Of a DNA stretch of 38,493 nucleotides, positions 24,384 to 31,224 are shown piece by piece. Under the pieces are notes generated by a model. The model ran no database searches. It was not told the DNA's origin and was given only the letters and a program-made list of their open reading frames with translations. The stretch is from Streptomyces adustus (lineage in GTDB: Bacteria > Actinomycetota > Actinomycetes > Streptomycetales > Streptomycetaceae). The stretch spans positions 1-38,493 of the forward strand of contig NZ_VJZD01000070.1 in NCBI RefSeq assembly GCF_009377175.1. Reading direction: 5' to 3'. Both the position numbers and the translations under genes were made by a program. Positions within the stretch are counted from its first letter, which is position 1. Each line of letters opens with the position of its first letter.

Positions 24384-25179
24384 GCTCCTCCGGAGCATCC
24401 GGCTGACGGGGGACCCCGCGCTTCGCCGCCTGGATCTGCGCATAGACATGGGTGCGCAGTTCGGCGAAGCGCGGGGCCACCCGGGTGGTCAACTGGTCCC
24501 GCTCGATCGGCAGATCGACCTTCAGCGTCTCCTGCACCACGGTGGGGGAGGCGGACAGCACCACCACCCGCTCGCCGAGATACACCGCCTCGTCGATGTC
24601 GTGGGTGACGAACAGGACGGTGATCCCGCGCTCCCGCCACAACCCCCGCACCAGGTCCTCCAGATCGGCGCGGGTCTGGGCGTCCACGGCCGCGAACGGC
24701 TCGTCCATCAGCAGCACGTCGGGCTCGTAGGCCAGCGCGCGGGCGATCGCGACCCGCTGCTGCATACCGCCCGACAGCTGCCACGGGTAGGCCCCGGCGG
24801 CGTCCGCGAGACCCACCGAGCCCAGCGCGTCGGCGACCAGCTCCCTGCGCCGCTCCTTGCTCAAGCTCTTCTGCTTCAGCGGGAGTTCCACGTTCTGGGC
24901 GACCCGCATCCACGGGAAGAGGCTGCGGCCGTACTCCTGGAAGACGAACGCCATCCCGGGCGGCGGCCCGGTCACCCGCTTCCCCGCCAGCAGCACTTCG
25001 CCCGCGGTCGGCGTCAGCAGCCCGCCGATGCACTTCAGCAGGGTCGTCTTGCCGCACCCCGACGGGCCGACCAGACAGACCAGTTCACCGGCCTCCACGG
25101 TGAAGGTCAGGTCCCGCACCGCCTCGACCCGGCGCCCGGACCCCTCGTAGACCTTCTGCAAGCCGCGTACGTCGAGCAT
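24355..25179 (-). CDS. ABC transporter ATP-binding protein (SsuB/TauB type)
   Basis: The 274-residue cytoplasmic ATPase of the importer encoded by the next three genes. All motifs are present: Walker A GPSGCGKTT, Q-loop FQEYGRSLFPW, signature LSGGMQQR, Walker B VLLMDEP and H-loop VTHD. The ATG at 25179 has GAAAGG 7 nt upstream and lies 20 bp after the preceding permease stop. A C-terminal extension rich in Pro and Thr runs into the 3' end of the GH87 gene on the other strand (24355-24383). The closest families move sulfonates, nitrate, taurine, or pyrimidine and aromatic compounds. Confidence 0.9.
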   Translation of the reverse strand: MLDVRGLQKVYEGSGRRVEAVRDLTFTVEAGELVCLVGPSGCGKTTLLKCIGGLLTPTAGEVLLAGKRVTGPPPGMAFVFQEYGRSLFPWMRVAQNVELPLKQKSLSKERRRELVADALGSVGLADAAGAYPWQLSGGMQQRVAIARALAYEPDVLLMDEPFAAVDAQTRADLEDLVRGLWRERGITVLFVTHDIDEAVYLGERVVVLSASPTVVQETLKVDLPIERDQLTTRVAPRFAELRTHVYAQIQAAKRGVPRQPDAPEELRTDTPPPH

Positions 25180-25199
25180 GGACCGACCTTTCACGGAGT

Positions 25200-25979
25200 T
25201 CACGGGGACCGCCGGTTCGCGGCGCGCAGCCCGTGGTACCAGGCGAGCACCCGCCGCTCGACCACCTGGAAGAGCGCGGACAGCACGAAGCCGAGCAGAC
25301 CGAGCACCAGGATCCCGGTCCACATGTCGGGGATGGCGAACCCCCGTTGGAACTGCACGATGGTGAAGCCGAGCCCGTTGCTGGCCGCGAACATCTCGCT
25401 GATGACCATCAGGATGATGCCGATGGACAGCGCCTGCCGCAGGCCCGCGAAGATCTGCGGACTCGCCGAGCGCAGCACCAGGTGCCGCAGCCGGGCGGGC
25501 CCGGCGATGCCGTAGGAGCGGGCGGTCTCCGCCATCACCGGGTCCACCGCCCGTACGCCCTCGACCGTGTTGAGCAGCACCGGCCACACACAGCCGCTCG
25601 CGATCACCACGATCTTCATGGTGTCGCCGATCCCCGCGAACAGCATGATGACCGGCACGAGCACGGGCGGCGGCACCGCGCGCAGGAACTCCAGGACCGG
25701 CTCGCACACCGCGCGCACCCGCCGGTAGGAGCCGATCACCGTGCCCAGCGCGACCCCGGCGGCGGCCGCCGTCGCGTACCCGGCGGCCAGCCGCGCCACG
25801 CTGGGCAGCACGTCCGAGCGCAGCCGGTCGGCCGTCCACACGTCCGGGAACGTCTTCAGGATGGTCCGCAGCGGCGGCCAGTACACGTTCGTGCTGCCGT
25901 CGGACGCCGCCCACCACAGCGCGACGAGCACGGCCGGCAGACCGAGCACGAACCCCAGCCTGAGCAGGACGGGCCTCAC
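25200..25979 (-). CDS. ABC transporter permease, second of pair
   Basis: A 259-residue SsuC/TauC-type permease with about six membrane helices. Its ATPase-docking loop reads AETARSYGIAGPARLRHLVL. The GTG start overlaps the stop of the preceding permease gene (GTGA), with GGTGA/GAGG-type bases upstream, so the two are coupled. The sequence differs clearly from its partner, which means the importer probably uses a heterodimeric channel rather than the usual homodimer of this family. Confidence 0.87.
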   Translation of the reverse strand: MRPVLLRLGFVLGLPAVLVALWWAASDGSTNVYWPPLRTILKTFPDVWTADRLRSDVLPSVARLAAGYATAAAAGVALGTVIGSYRRVRAVCEPVLEFLRAVPPPVLVPVIMLFAGIGDTMKIVVIASGCVWPVLLNTVEGVRAVDPVMAETARSYGIAGPARLRHLVLRSASPQIFAGLRQALSIGIILMVISEMFAASNGLGFTIVQFQRGFAIPDMWTGILVLGLLGFVLSALFQVVERRVLAWYHGLRAANRRSP

Positions 25980-26749
25980 ACCGTCACCTCCCCGCGCACC
26001 GACTGGTGCCAGGCCAGCGCCCGGCGCTCCGCCGCCCGCGCCCCGACGTTGATCAGCAGGCCCAGCAGTCCGGTGACCACGATCAGCGCGTACATCTCGG
26101 GCACCGCCTGCGAGGTCTGCGCCACCGCGATCCGCGCCCCCAACCCCGGTGCGCCGATGACCAGTTCGGCGGTTATGGCGAGGATCAGCGCGACCGCCGC
26201 GGCCAGCCGGACACCGGTGATGACGTACGGCAGCGCGGTCGGCCACAGCACATGCCGGATCCGCGCCCAGGTGCCCAGGCCGTACGAGCGTGCCGTCTCC
26301 TCCGCGACCGGGTCGACGTCCTGGACCCCGTAGAGGACCTGGATCAGCACCTGCCAGAAGGAGGCGTACACGACGAGCAGCAGCACCGAGCGCAGTTCGG
26401 TGCCGTAGAGCAGCACGGCGAGCGGGATCAGCGCGACGGACGGGATCGGGCGCAGGAACTCGATCGTCGACGCCGTGGCCTCGCGCAGATGGGGGACGAC
26501 CGAGACGACGACTCCGACCACGATGCCCGCGCCCACCGCCGTCCCCAGGCCCAGCGCCCAGCCGGTGAGGGTGTCGCCGAGCGCGCTCCAGAAGGCTCCG
26601 TCGGTGAGTTCGTCGACGAACGCGCCCGCGATGCGGCTGGTGGGCGGGAAATAGGCGGCCTTGACCAGGCCGAGCCGCGGCACCGCCTCCCCGAGGGCGA
26701 GGAGGACGGCGAGCCCGGCCGCACCGAGGAGTGCGTTCAGCCCTTTCAC
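25976..26749 (-). CDS. ABC transporter permease, first of pair
   Basis: A 257-residue permease of the same family. It shows the motif EFLRPIPSVALIPLAVLLYG and the ATPase-docking loop ETARSYGLGTWARIRHVLWP. The GTG start overlaps the stop of the binding-protein gene by 4 bp, and its own stop overlaps the next permease. Translation is thus coupled along the whole operon from lipoprotein to second permease. Confidence 0.87.
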   Translation of the reverse strand: MKGLNALLGAAGLAVLLALGEAVPRLGLVKAAYFPPTSRIAGAFVDELTDGAFWSALGDTLTGWALGLGTAVGAGIVVGVVVSVVPHLREATASTIEFLRPIPSVALIPLAVLLYGTELRSVLLLVVYASFWQVLIQVLYGVQDVDPVAEETARSYGLGTWARIRHVLWPTALPYVITGVRLAAAVALILAITAELVIGAPGLGARIAVAQTSQAVPEMYALIVVTGLLGLLINVGARAAERRALAWHQSVRGEVTV

Positions 26750-27717
26750 GGCAGCAGCTTGTCCAGGTCGGGGGCCGTCTTGAACAGGCCGTCCTGCTGC
26801 CCCAGCTTCTCCAGCGCCTCGATGGACGCGCGGTCGGCGGCGGCCGGCCACTTCGGCAGGGTGACCTGGGCCAGCACCGAGGCCGGGATCTTGGTGTAGG
26901 TGGTCACGACGTCCCGTACCTCGTCCGGGTGGGAGTCGGCGTAGGCCAGGGACTCGGCGGTGGCCTCCTGGAACTTCTTGACCACCTCCGGGTTCTGCTG
27001 CGCGTACTGCGTCGAGGTGAAGTACATGGCGACGGTGAGGTTCGGGGCGACGTCGACCAGGGGGGAGGCGATCTCCACGCCGCCCTGGCTCTTGACGGTG
27101 GCGAGCGCCGGTTCGACGACCATCGCGGCGTCGATCTGGCCGCTGTCGAGGGCGGCGGGCATCTGGTCGAAGGCGAGCTCGACGAACTTCACCTTGTCCG
27201 GGTCGCCGCCCGCCTTGCGGACCGACTCGCGCACCGCGGTCTCGTTGATGTTCTTCAGGGTGTTGATGGCGACCTTCTTGCCCTCCAGGTCCTTCGCGGA
27301 CTTCAGGGGGCTGCCCTTCTTCACGGTGATGGCCCCGAAGTCCTTGCCCTGCACGCCCGTCGAGGCGATGCCGTTGGCGATGGCCTTCACCGGGACGTTG
27401 TTGGACTGGGCGATCATCAGCGAGGTCACGTTGGAGAACCCGAACTGGAACTGGCCGCTGACCACGCCCGGCACGATCGCCGCGCCGCCCTGCGCGGTCG
27501 TCAGGGACAGTTTCAGGCCGTGTTCGGCGTAGAAGCCCTTCTTCACGCCGAGGTAGACGGGCGCCACGTCGACGATGGGGATGAGGCCCAGCTTGACCGT
27601 GGTGGTGCCGCCGGACGAGGCGGCCTTGCCCGACGTACCGGAGTCCCCGGACGAGCCGCAGGCCGCGGTGGCGAGCAGAAAGGTACCGGCCGCGAGACCG
27701 GCGAGCAGACGACGCAT
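26746..27717 (-). CDS. NMT1/SsuA-like substrate-binding lipoprotein
   Basis: A 323-residue binding protein for the importer. The signal ends in lipobox TAAC with lipidated Cys20, and a Gly/Ser linker tethers the domain. The mature part begins VKLGLIPIVDVAPVYLGVKKG (quoted in parts: VKLGLIPIVD, APVYLGVKKG), typical of the nitrate/sulfonate/taurine/thiamine-precursor class. Further blocks are GQFQFGFSN and KDLEGKKVAINTLKN. The ATG has GGAGGA 4 nt upstream. It is the first gene of a four-gene operon divergent from an IclR regulator. The ligand is unknown; an aromatic or sulfonated acid is possible because of the regulator type. Confidence 0.87.
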   Translation of the reverse strand: MRRLLAGLAAGTFLLATAACGSSGDSGTSGKAASSGGTTTVKLGLIPIVDVAPVYLGVKKGFYAEHGLKLSLTTAQGGAAIVPGVVSGQFQFGFSNVTSLMIAQSNNVPVKAIANGIASTGVQGKDFGAITVKKGSPLKSAKDLEGKKVAINTLKNINETAVRESVRKAGGDPDKVKFVELAFDQMPAALDSGQIDAAMVVEPALATVKSQGGVEIASPLVDVAPNLTVAMYFTSTQYAQQNPEVVKKFQEATAESLAYADSHPDEVRDVVTTYTKIPASVLAQVTLPKWPAAADRASIEALEKLGQQDGLFKTAPDLDKLLP

Positions 27718-27752
27718 GGCTCCTCCTGTGCAGACAACGGTGTTCCGACAGG

Positions 27753-27771
27753 CTGTGCGCAGACCGCACAG
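27753..27771. promoter_or_regulatory. Operator palindrome in the transporter / IclR control region
   Basis: CTGTGCG-cagac-CGCACAG has perfect 7-bp arms. It lies just downstream of the predicted transcription start of the transporter operon and 36 bp before its ATG, the position for a repressor roadblock. The adjacent IclR-type protein is the natural candidate ligand-responsive binder. Confidence 0.6.
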
Positions 27772-27794
27772 TAGTGCTCAATGGCTCAAGCGGG

Positions 27795-27824
27795 AACGTA
27801 GGTGCGGCCGTCCGGCCGGGTCAA
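27795..27824 (-). promoter_or_regulatory. Promoter of the NMT1-type transporter operon
   Basis: On the minus strand TTGACC (complement of 27819-27824), an 18-nt spacer, then TACGTT (complement of 27795-27800). The spacer contains two copies of CGGCCG. The 5' untranslated region would be about 70 nt and contain the operator palindrome. Confidence 0.5.
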
Positions 27825-27913
27825 TGCCCTTGGCTGACAAAATTGTTGACAGTTATTGAATCGCGCCCTCAGCGTGTGAGGAACCGTGTCCGTACGACCA
27901 CCGGGAGGCGACG

Positions 27914-28768
27914 ATGCCCACGGAAGCCCGTGCATCGCATTTCGTACGGTCCTTCGAGCGGGGCCTGGCCGTCATCCGCTCCTTCGACGCCGAGCGGCCC
28001 GAGCGCACCCTGAGCGAGGTGGCCCGCGCCTGCGGACTGCCCCGCGCGGCCGTCCGGCGCCTGCTCCTCACCCTCGTCGACCTCGGCTACGTCCACAGCG
28101 ACGGCCGTCTCTTCCGGCTCACCCCCAGGGTGCTGGAACTCGGCTACGCCTACCTGGCCGGCCTGACCCTGCCGCAGATCGCCCGGCCGCACCTGGAGCA
28201 ACTCGTCGCGGACGTAAGGGAGTCGTCCTCGCTGTGCCTCCTCGACGGCGACGACATCGTGTACGTCGCCCGGGTCCCGACCCGCCGCATCATGGCGGAG
28301 TCGATCACCGTGGGCACCCGGTTCCCGGCCCTGGTGACCTCCGTCGGCCGGGCGATCCTCGCCCACGCCCCGGACGAGGACCTCGACGCCCGACTCGCCC
28401 GGGCCTGCCCGCCCCCGCTGACCGCGCGCACGATCGTCGACCCCGACGCCCTGCGCGCCGAACTGCGGCGGGTGCGGCGGCAGGGCCACGCCCTCGTCGA
28501 CCAGGAGCTGGAGGAGGGACTGCGGTCCGTGGCCGTCCCGGTACGGGGTCGGGACGGCGCCGTCGTCGCGGGTGTGAACATCGCCGTGTCCGCCGGCCGC
28601 ACCACCGTCGCCGCCGTCCGCCGCGACCTGCTGCCACCGCTGCTGGCGACCGTGGCACGGATCGAGGCGGACCTGCGGATCACGGACCCGGCACCGCTAG
28701 CGGCCGGAGAGCCCGGCGGGTCCCGCGGGCCGCATCGGTCCGGGCCGCCGCCCACGCCTGCCGGGTGA
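27914..28768 (+). CDS. IclR-family regulator, PcaR/PobR-like
   Basis: A 284-residue transcription factor. It starts with the PcaR-like block FVRSFERGLAVIRSF, a winged helix at about 30-75 (LSEVARACGLPRAAVRRLL), then an IclR effector domain (about 80-255) with the motifs RIMAESITVGTRFPA and SVGRAILAH. The ATG at 27914 has GGGAGG 5 nt upstream. Members of this branch often respond to aromatic acids such as protocatechuate or 4-hydroxybenzoate. It is divergent from the four-gene ABC importer and probably controls it. A Pro/Gly-rich C-terminal tail of about 25 residues is extra to the family. Confidence 0.88.
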   Translation: MPTEARASHFVRSFERGLAVIRSFDAERPERTLSEVARACGLPRAAVRRLLLTLVDLGYVHSDGRLFRLTPRVLELGYAYLAGLTLPQIARPHLEQLVADVRESSSLCLLDGDDIVYVARVPTRRIMAESITVGTRFPALVTSVGRAILAHAPDEDLDARLARACPPPLTARTIVDPDALRAELRRVRRQGHALVDQELEEGLRSVAVPVRGRDGAVVAGVNIAVSAGRTTVAAVRRDLLPPLLATVARIEADLRITDPAPLAAGEPGGSRGPHRSGPPPTPAG

Positions 28769-28979
28769 GCCGGACCCCCGCCCGGGCCGGGCCGCGTCGG
28801 CGCGGACGGGCTCGCAGGCGGGCGCGGCGCGGGCGAGGGGCGCGGTCCCGGCGGGGCCGTTCGGCGGTGCGGTCGGCTGCGGTCCTCGCGCCGCTTCGGC
28901 CGGGACGCAGCAGGATGGTGGCAGTGACGGACCGTTGCGCCCGCGACGGCCCGTTCCGCATCCGAGGAGGAGGCCGTAC

Positions 28980-29912
28980 GTGGTCGAGCCGCAGCGTGTG
29001 ATCGCCCCGCCCGCCAGGTCCGCCGTGGTGCTCGTGGCCACCGTCACGCCGGGGCGGGAGGACCAGGTCCGCGGGCTGCTGGAGGACGTGTCGGGCCTGC
29101 GCCGCTCGGTCGCCTTCCGCGCGCCCGACGACGAACTCGACTGCGTGGTCGGCATCGGATCGGCGGCCTGGGACCGGCTCTTCTCCGGACCCCGGCCCCA
29201 AGGCCTGCACCCGTTCGTGGAGTTGACCGGCGAACGCCACCGCGCCCCGGCCACTCCCGGCGACCTCCTCTTCCATCTGCGTGCCCGCCGTATGGACCTG
29301 TGCTTCGAACTGACCCGGCTGATCGGGGAGCGGCTGCGCGACGCGGTCACGGTGGTCGACGAGGTCCAGGCCTTCAGGTATTTCGATGAGCGCGACCTGC
29401 TCGGCTTCGTGGACGGCAGCGAGAACCCCGAGGGGCGGCGCGCGGACGACGCGGTCTTCATCGGCGACGAGGACCCCCGCTTCGCCGGGGGCAGCTATGT
29501 GATCGTGCAGAAGTACCTGCACGACCTGACCGCCTGGAACGCCCTGCCCGCACAGGAGCAGGAGCGGGCCATCGGACGTACGAAGGCGGCCAACGTCGAA
29601 TTCCCCGACGACGCCAAACCCGCCGACTCCCACGTGGCCCTGACCACCGTCACCGACGAGGACGGCACCGAACGCAAGATCATCCGCGAGAACATGCCGT
29701 TCGGCACGGTCGGCAGGGGCGAGTTCGGCACGTACTTCATCGGCTACGCGCGGACACCCGACGTGACCGAGCAGATGCTGCGGAACATGTTCCTCGGCGA
29801 CGGCGAGGCCGTGCACGACCGCATCCTCGACTTCTCGACGCCGGTCACCGGATCCCTGTTCCACGTGCCGACCGTCACCTTCCTCGACGACCTGCCCGCC
29901 CCGCCGGCCTGA
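28980..29912 (+). CDS. DyP-type heme peroxidase, B class
   Basis: A 310-residue dye-decolourising peroxidase that uses hydrogen peroxide to oxidise phenols, dyes or lignin-like compounds. The distal Asp145 lies in GFVDGSENP, the proximal heme His218 in DSHVAL and the distal Arg236 in IRENMPFG. These three keep a constant offset of 8 from Asp153, His226 and Arg244 of Rhodococcus jostii DypB. No signal peptide is seen. The GTG at 28980 has GAGGAGGAGG ending 6 nt upstream and is better than the open frame from 28935. The C-terminus lacks an obvious encapsulin-targeting peptide, and no encapsulin gene is adjacent. It could act on aromatics with the Rieske operon further right, which is only a suggestion. 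Confidence 0.88.
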   Translation: MVEPQRVIAPPARSAVVLVATVTPGREDQVRGLLEDVSGLRRSVAFRAPDDELDCVVGIGSAAWDRLFSGPRPQGLHPFVELTGERHRAPATPGDLLFHLRARRMDLCFELTRLIGERLRDAVTVVDEVQAFRYFDERDLLGFVDGSENPEGRRADDAVFIGDEDPRFAGGSYVIVQKYLHDLTAWNALPAQEQERAIGRTKAANVEFPDDAKPADSHVALTTVTDEDGTERKIIRENMPFGTVGRGEFGTYFIGYARTPDVTEQMLRNMFLGDGEAVHDRILDFSTPVTGSLFHVPTVTFLDDLPAPPA

Positions 29913-30217
29913 ACGCCGACGCGGACCCGGTCCGCCACGGGCTCGCGCGCACGACCGGGCGTCGGCGCGCGGTCGTGACCCGGTGCCGTGGGCGGGTCAC
30001 GCTCCGCCAGGGGTGGCTCCTCGTGAGGCGTCCGCCGAGTGCTGCCGCGATTGCGCGACTACCCTCGTTCCATGGCGCGCGACAAGGGAACGGAAGCGCT
30101 GTTCCCGCCTCGCGGAAGCAGTACTCCGCGAGGAGCCGGGCACGCGTTCGGCCCGTGCCCAGGGGTGTCCCTGCCCACGGGTGATCGCTCGGGCGCGCAC
30201 CGAAGGAGGACGGACAC
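29913..30217. other. Gap of 305 bp after the peroxidase gene
   Basis: It contains a terminator-like hairpin at 29950-29977. The AT-richer stretch 30045-30090 could hold the promoter of the 93-residue gene (TACCCT at about 30060 is a weak -10 match). The rest is GC-rich without a supported gene. Confidence 0.45.
29950..29977 (+). terminator. Hairpin downstream of the DyP gene
   Basis: Arms CACGACCG (29950-29957) and CGGTCGTG (29970-29977) are perfect over 8 bp with a 12-nt loop, 37 nt after the stop codon. There is no T-run. Its position fits a Streptomyces-style terminator. Confidence 0.5.
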
Positions 30218-30499
30218 ATGGGACACCACCACAAGTCCAACCAGGCGGTGGAAGGCACCACCGACTACAGCCGGAGCAGGGGTATGCCCCTGCGGCCCGA
30301 CCTCGACGCCCTGGAACTGCGCGCGGACCGCGACCGCCGGGAGATGGCCCTGCCCGCCGCGACCCCGCTGACCCCGCAGGCCGCGTATCTGGCGGCGCAG
30401 GCCGAGGTCGACCGCCGAGCGAGCACGGGTGAGCTCCCTACCGGCACGGTCACCCGCAAGACGCGTGCCCCCTTCCCGCCGACCGGCTACCAGGACTGA
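30218..30499 (+). CDS. Small hypothetical protein, 93 residues
   Basis: I do not recognise the family. The product is hydrophilic and begins MGHHHKSNQAVEGTTDYSR, with a natural His triplet. It then has a helical region rich in Asp, Arg and Ala (LDALELRADRDRREMAL; AAYLAAQAEVDRRAS) and a Pro-rich end. The ATG is supported by GAAGGAGG 7-9 nt upstream, so it is very likely translated. It converges on the GreA-like gene with a 19-bp gap and shares a two-way terminator with it. Confidence 0.65.
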   Translation: MGHHHKSNQAVEGTTDYSRSRGMPLRPDLDALELRADRDRREMALPAATPLTPQAAYLAAQAEVDRRASTGELPTGTVTRKTRAPFPPTGYQD

Positions 30500-30518
30500 G
30501 TCCGCAGCGGTCCGCGGA

Positions 30519-30998
30519 TCACCCCTGTCCCTCGGGAGGTGTCCCGAGGGACACCACCACCGCCGTCACCCTGCGCTCGGGCGTGTCGTAGTGCACCGAG
30601 TCGCCCGCGCTGTGGCCGAGGAGCGCCCGCCCGAGCGGACTGTCGGCCGTGACCAGGGTCTGGTCCGAGGCCTCGGCCAGCTCGCCGATCCGGAAGACCT
30701 CCGTCGAGCCGTCGGCGAAACGCACGGTGACCGTGCTGCCCACGCCGACCCGGTCGGTGGAGGGCCGGCCCGCCTCGGCCGCCTGGCCGAGTCGCGTGGT
30801 GATCTCCGAGATACGGGCGTCGAGGCGGTCGAGTTCGTTGGCGCGCTGCAACTCGTCGGCCTCGTCGGCGCGGTCGCCGACCGTGTCGGGGTCCCGCAGG
30901 GTCGCCGCGACCGTCTCGCGTTCCGCGCGGACATCGGCGAGCTCCTGTTCGAGGGCGCGCCGGCCGGCGTCGCTGATCGGTGCGGGTTCGCTGGTCAT
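30519..30998 (-). CDS. GreA/GreB-like transcription elongation factor
   Basis: A 159-residue protein with the Gre layout. An N-terminal antiparallel coiled coil (about 8-75) has an acidic tip DTVGDRADEADE (38-49), followed by a C-terminal FKBP-like domain (about 85-150) with GSTVTVRFADGS and SPLGRALLGHSAGDSV. Gre proteins enter the RNA polymerase secondary channel and trigger cleavage of backtracked RNA through acidic tip residues, which are present here. The tip sequence differs from housekeeping GreA (GDLSENAEY), so this is probably a paralogue with a modified role. The ATG has AGGAGCAGGA just upstream. Confidence 0.82.
   Translation of the reverse strand: MTSEPAPISDAGRRALEQELADVRAERETVAATLRDPDTVGDRADEADELQRANELDRLDARISEITTRLGQAAEAGRPSTDRVGVGSTVTVRFADGSTEVFRIGELAEASDQTLVTADSPLGRALLGHSAGDSVHYDTPERRVTAVVVSLGTPPEGQG
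30527..30552. terminator. Two-way hairpin terminator inside the end of the gre-like gene
   Basis: Arms GTCCCTCGGGA (30527-30537) and TCCCGAGGGAC (30542-30552) are perfect over 11 bp with a GGTG loop. It is 27 nt after the stop of the 93-residue gene on the plus strand and overlaps the last codons of the gre-like gene on the minus strand. It can therefore stop read-through from the left. Confidence 0.6.
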
Positions 30999-31052
30999 TC
31001 CTGCTCCTCGGGACGGGCGGGAAGAATGGGGTGAAAGGCCCTATTTCTGCGC

Positions 31053-31058
31053 ATCCTA
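31053..31058 (-). promoter_or_regulatory. Possible -10 box of the gre-like gene
   Basis: TAGGAT on the minus strand matches the vegetative -10 consensus and lies 55 nt before the ATG. The -35 candidate GTGACG is 15 nt further up, a little short. Confidence 0.4.
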
Positions 31059-31174
31059 ACGGAGGTGCTGTGGCGTCACGGGGCTCGGCCGCACCGTCGA
31101 AGCGAGGCGTCGGCCTGCCGCGGGCCCGTCCCGTGGCGCCCGGTGAACCACCGGAATAGCCTGAGGAGGAGCGA

Positions 31175-31218
31175 CGACCGTCGGGCCGGGCGGCCACCGG
31201 GCCGGGCCCCGACGGTCG
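31175..31218 (+). promoter_or_regulatory. 5'-UTR hairpin abutting the ribosome binding site
   Basis: Arms CGACCGTCGGG (31175-31185) and CCCGACGGTCG (31208-31218) are perfect over 11 bp. The ribosome binding site AAGGGG begins at the very next base (31219). The structure could protect the message or control access of ribosomes to the oxidoreductase gene. Confidence 0.6.
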
Positions 31219-31224
31219 AAGGGG

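Noticed and set aside
19869..24449. A 1526-codon open frame on the minus strand opposite the permease, GH13 and GH87 genes
   Set aside because: Low-complexity composition and no motifs. The plus-strand genes have full catalytic signatures and good starts.
29880..29912. C-terminus of the DyP protein as an encapsulin cargo signal
   Set aside because: The end reads TFLDDLPAPPA and lacks the usual Leu/Ile-Gly-Ser-Leu type peptide. No encapsulin gene is adjacent.
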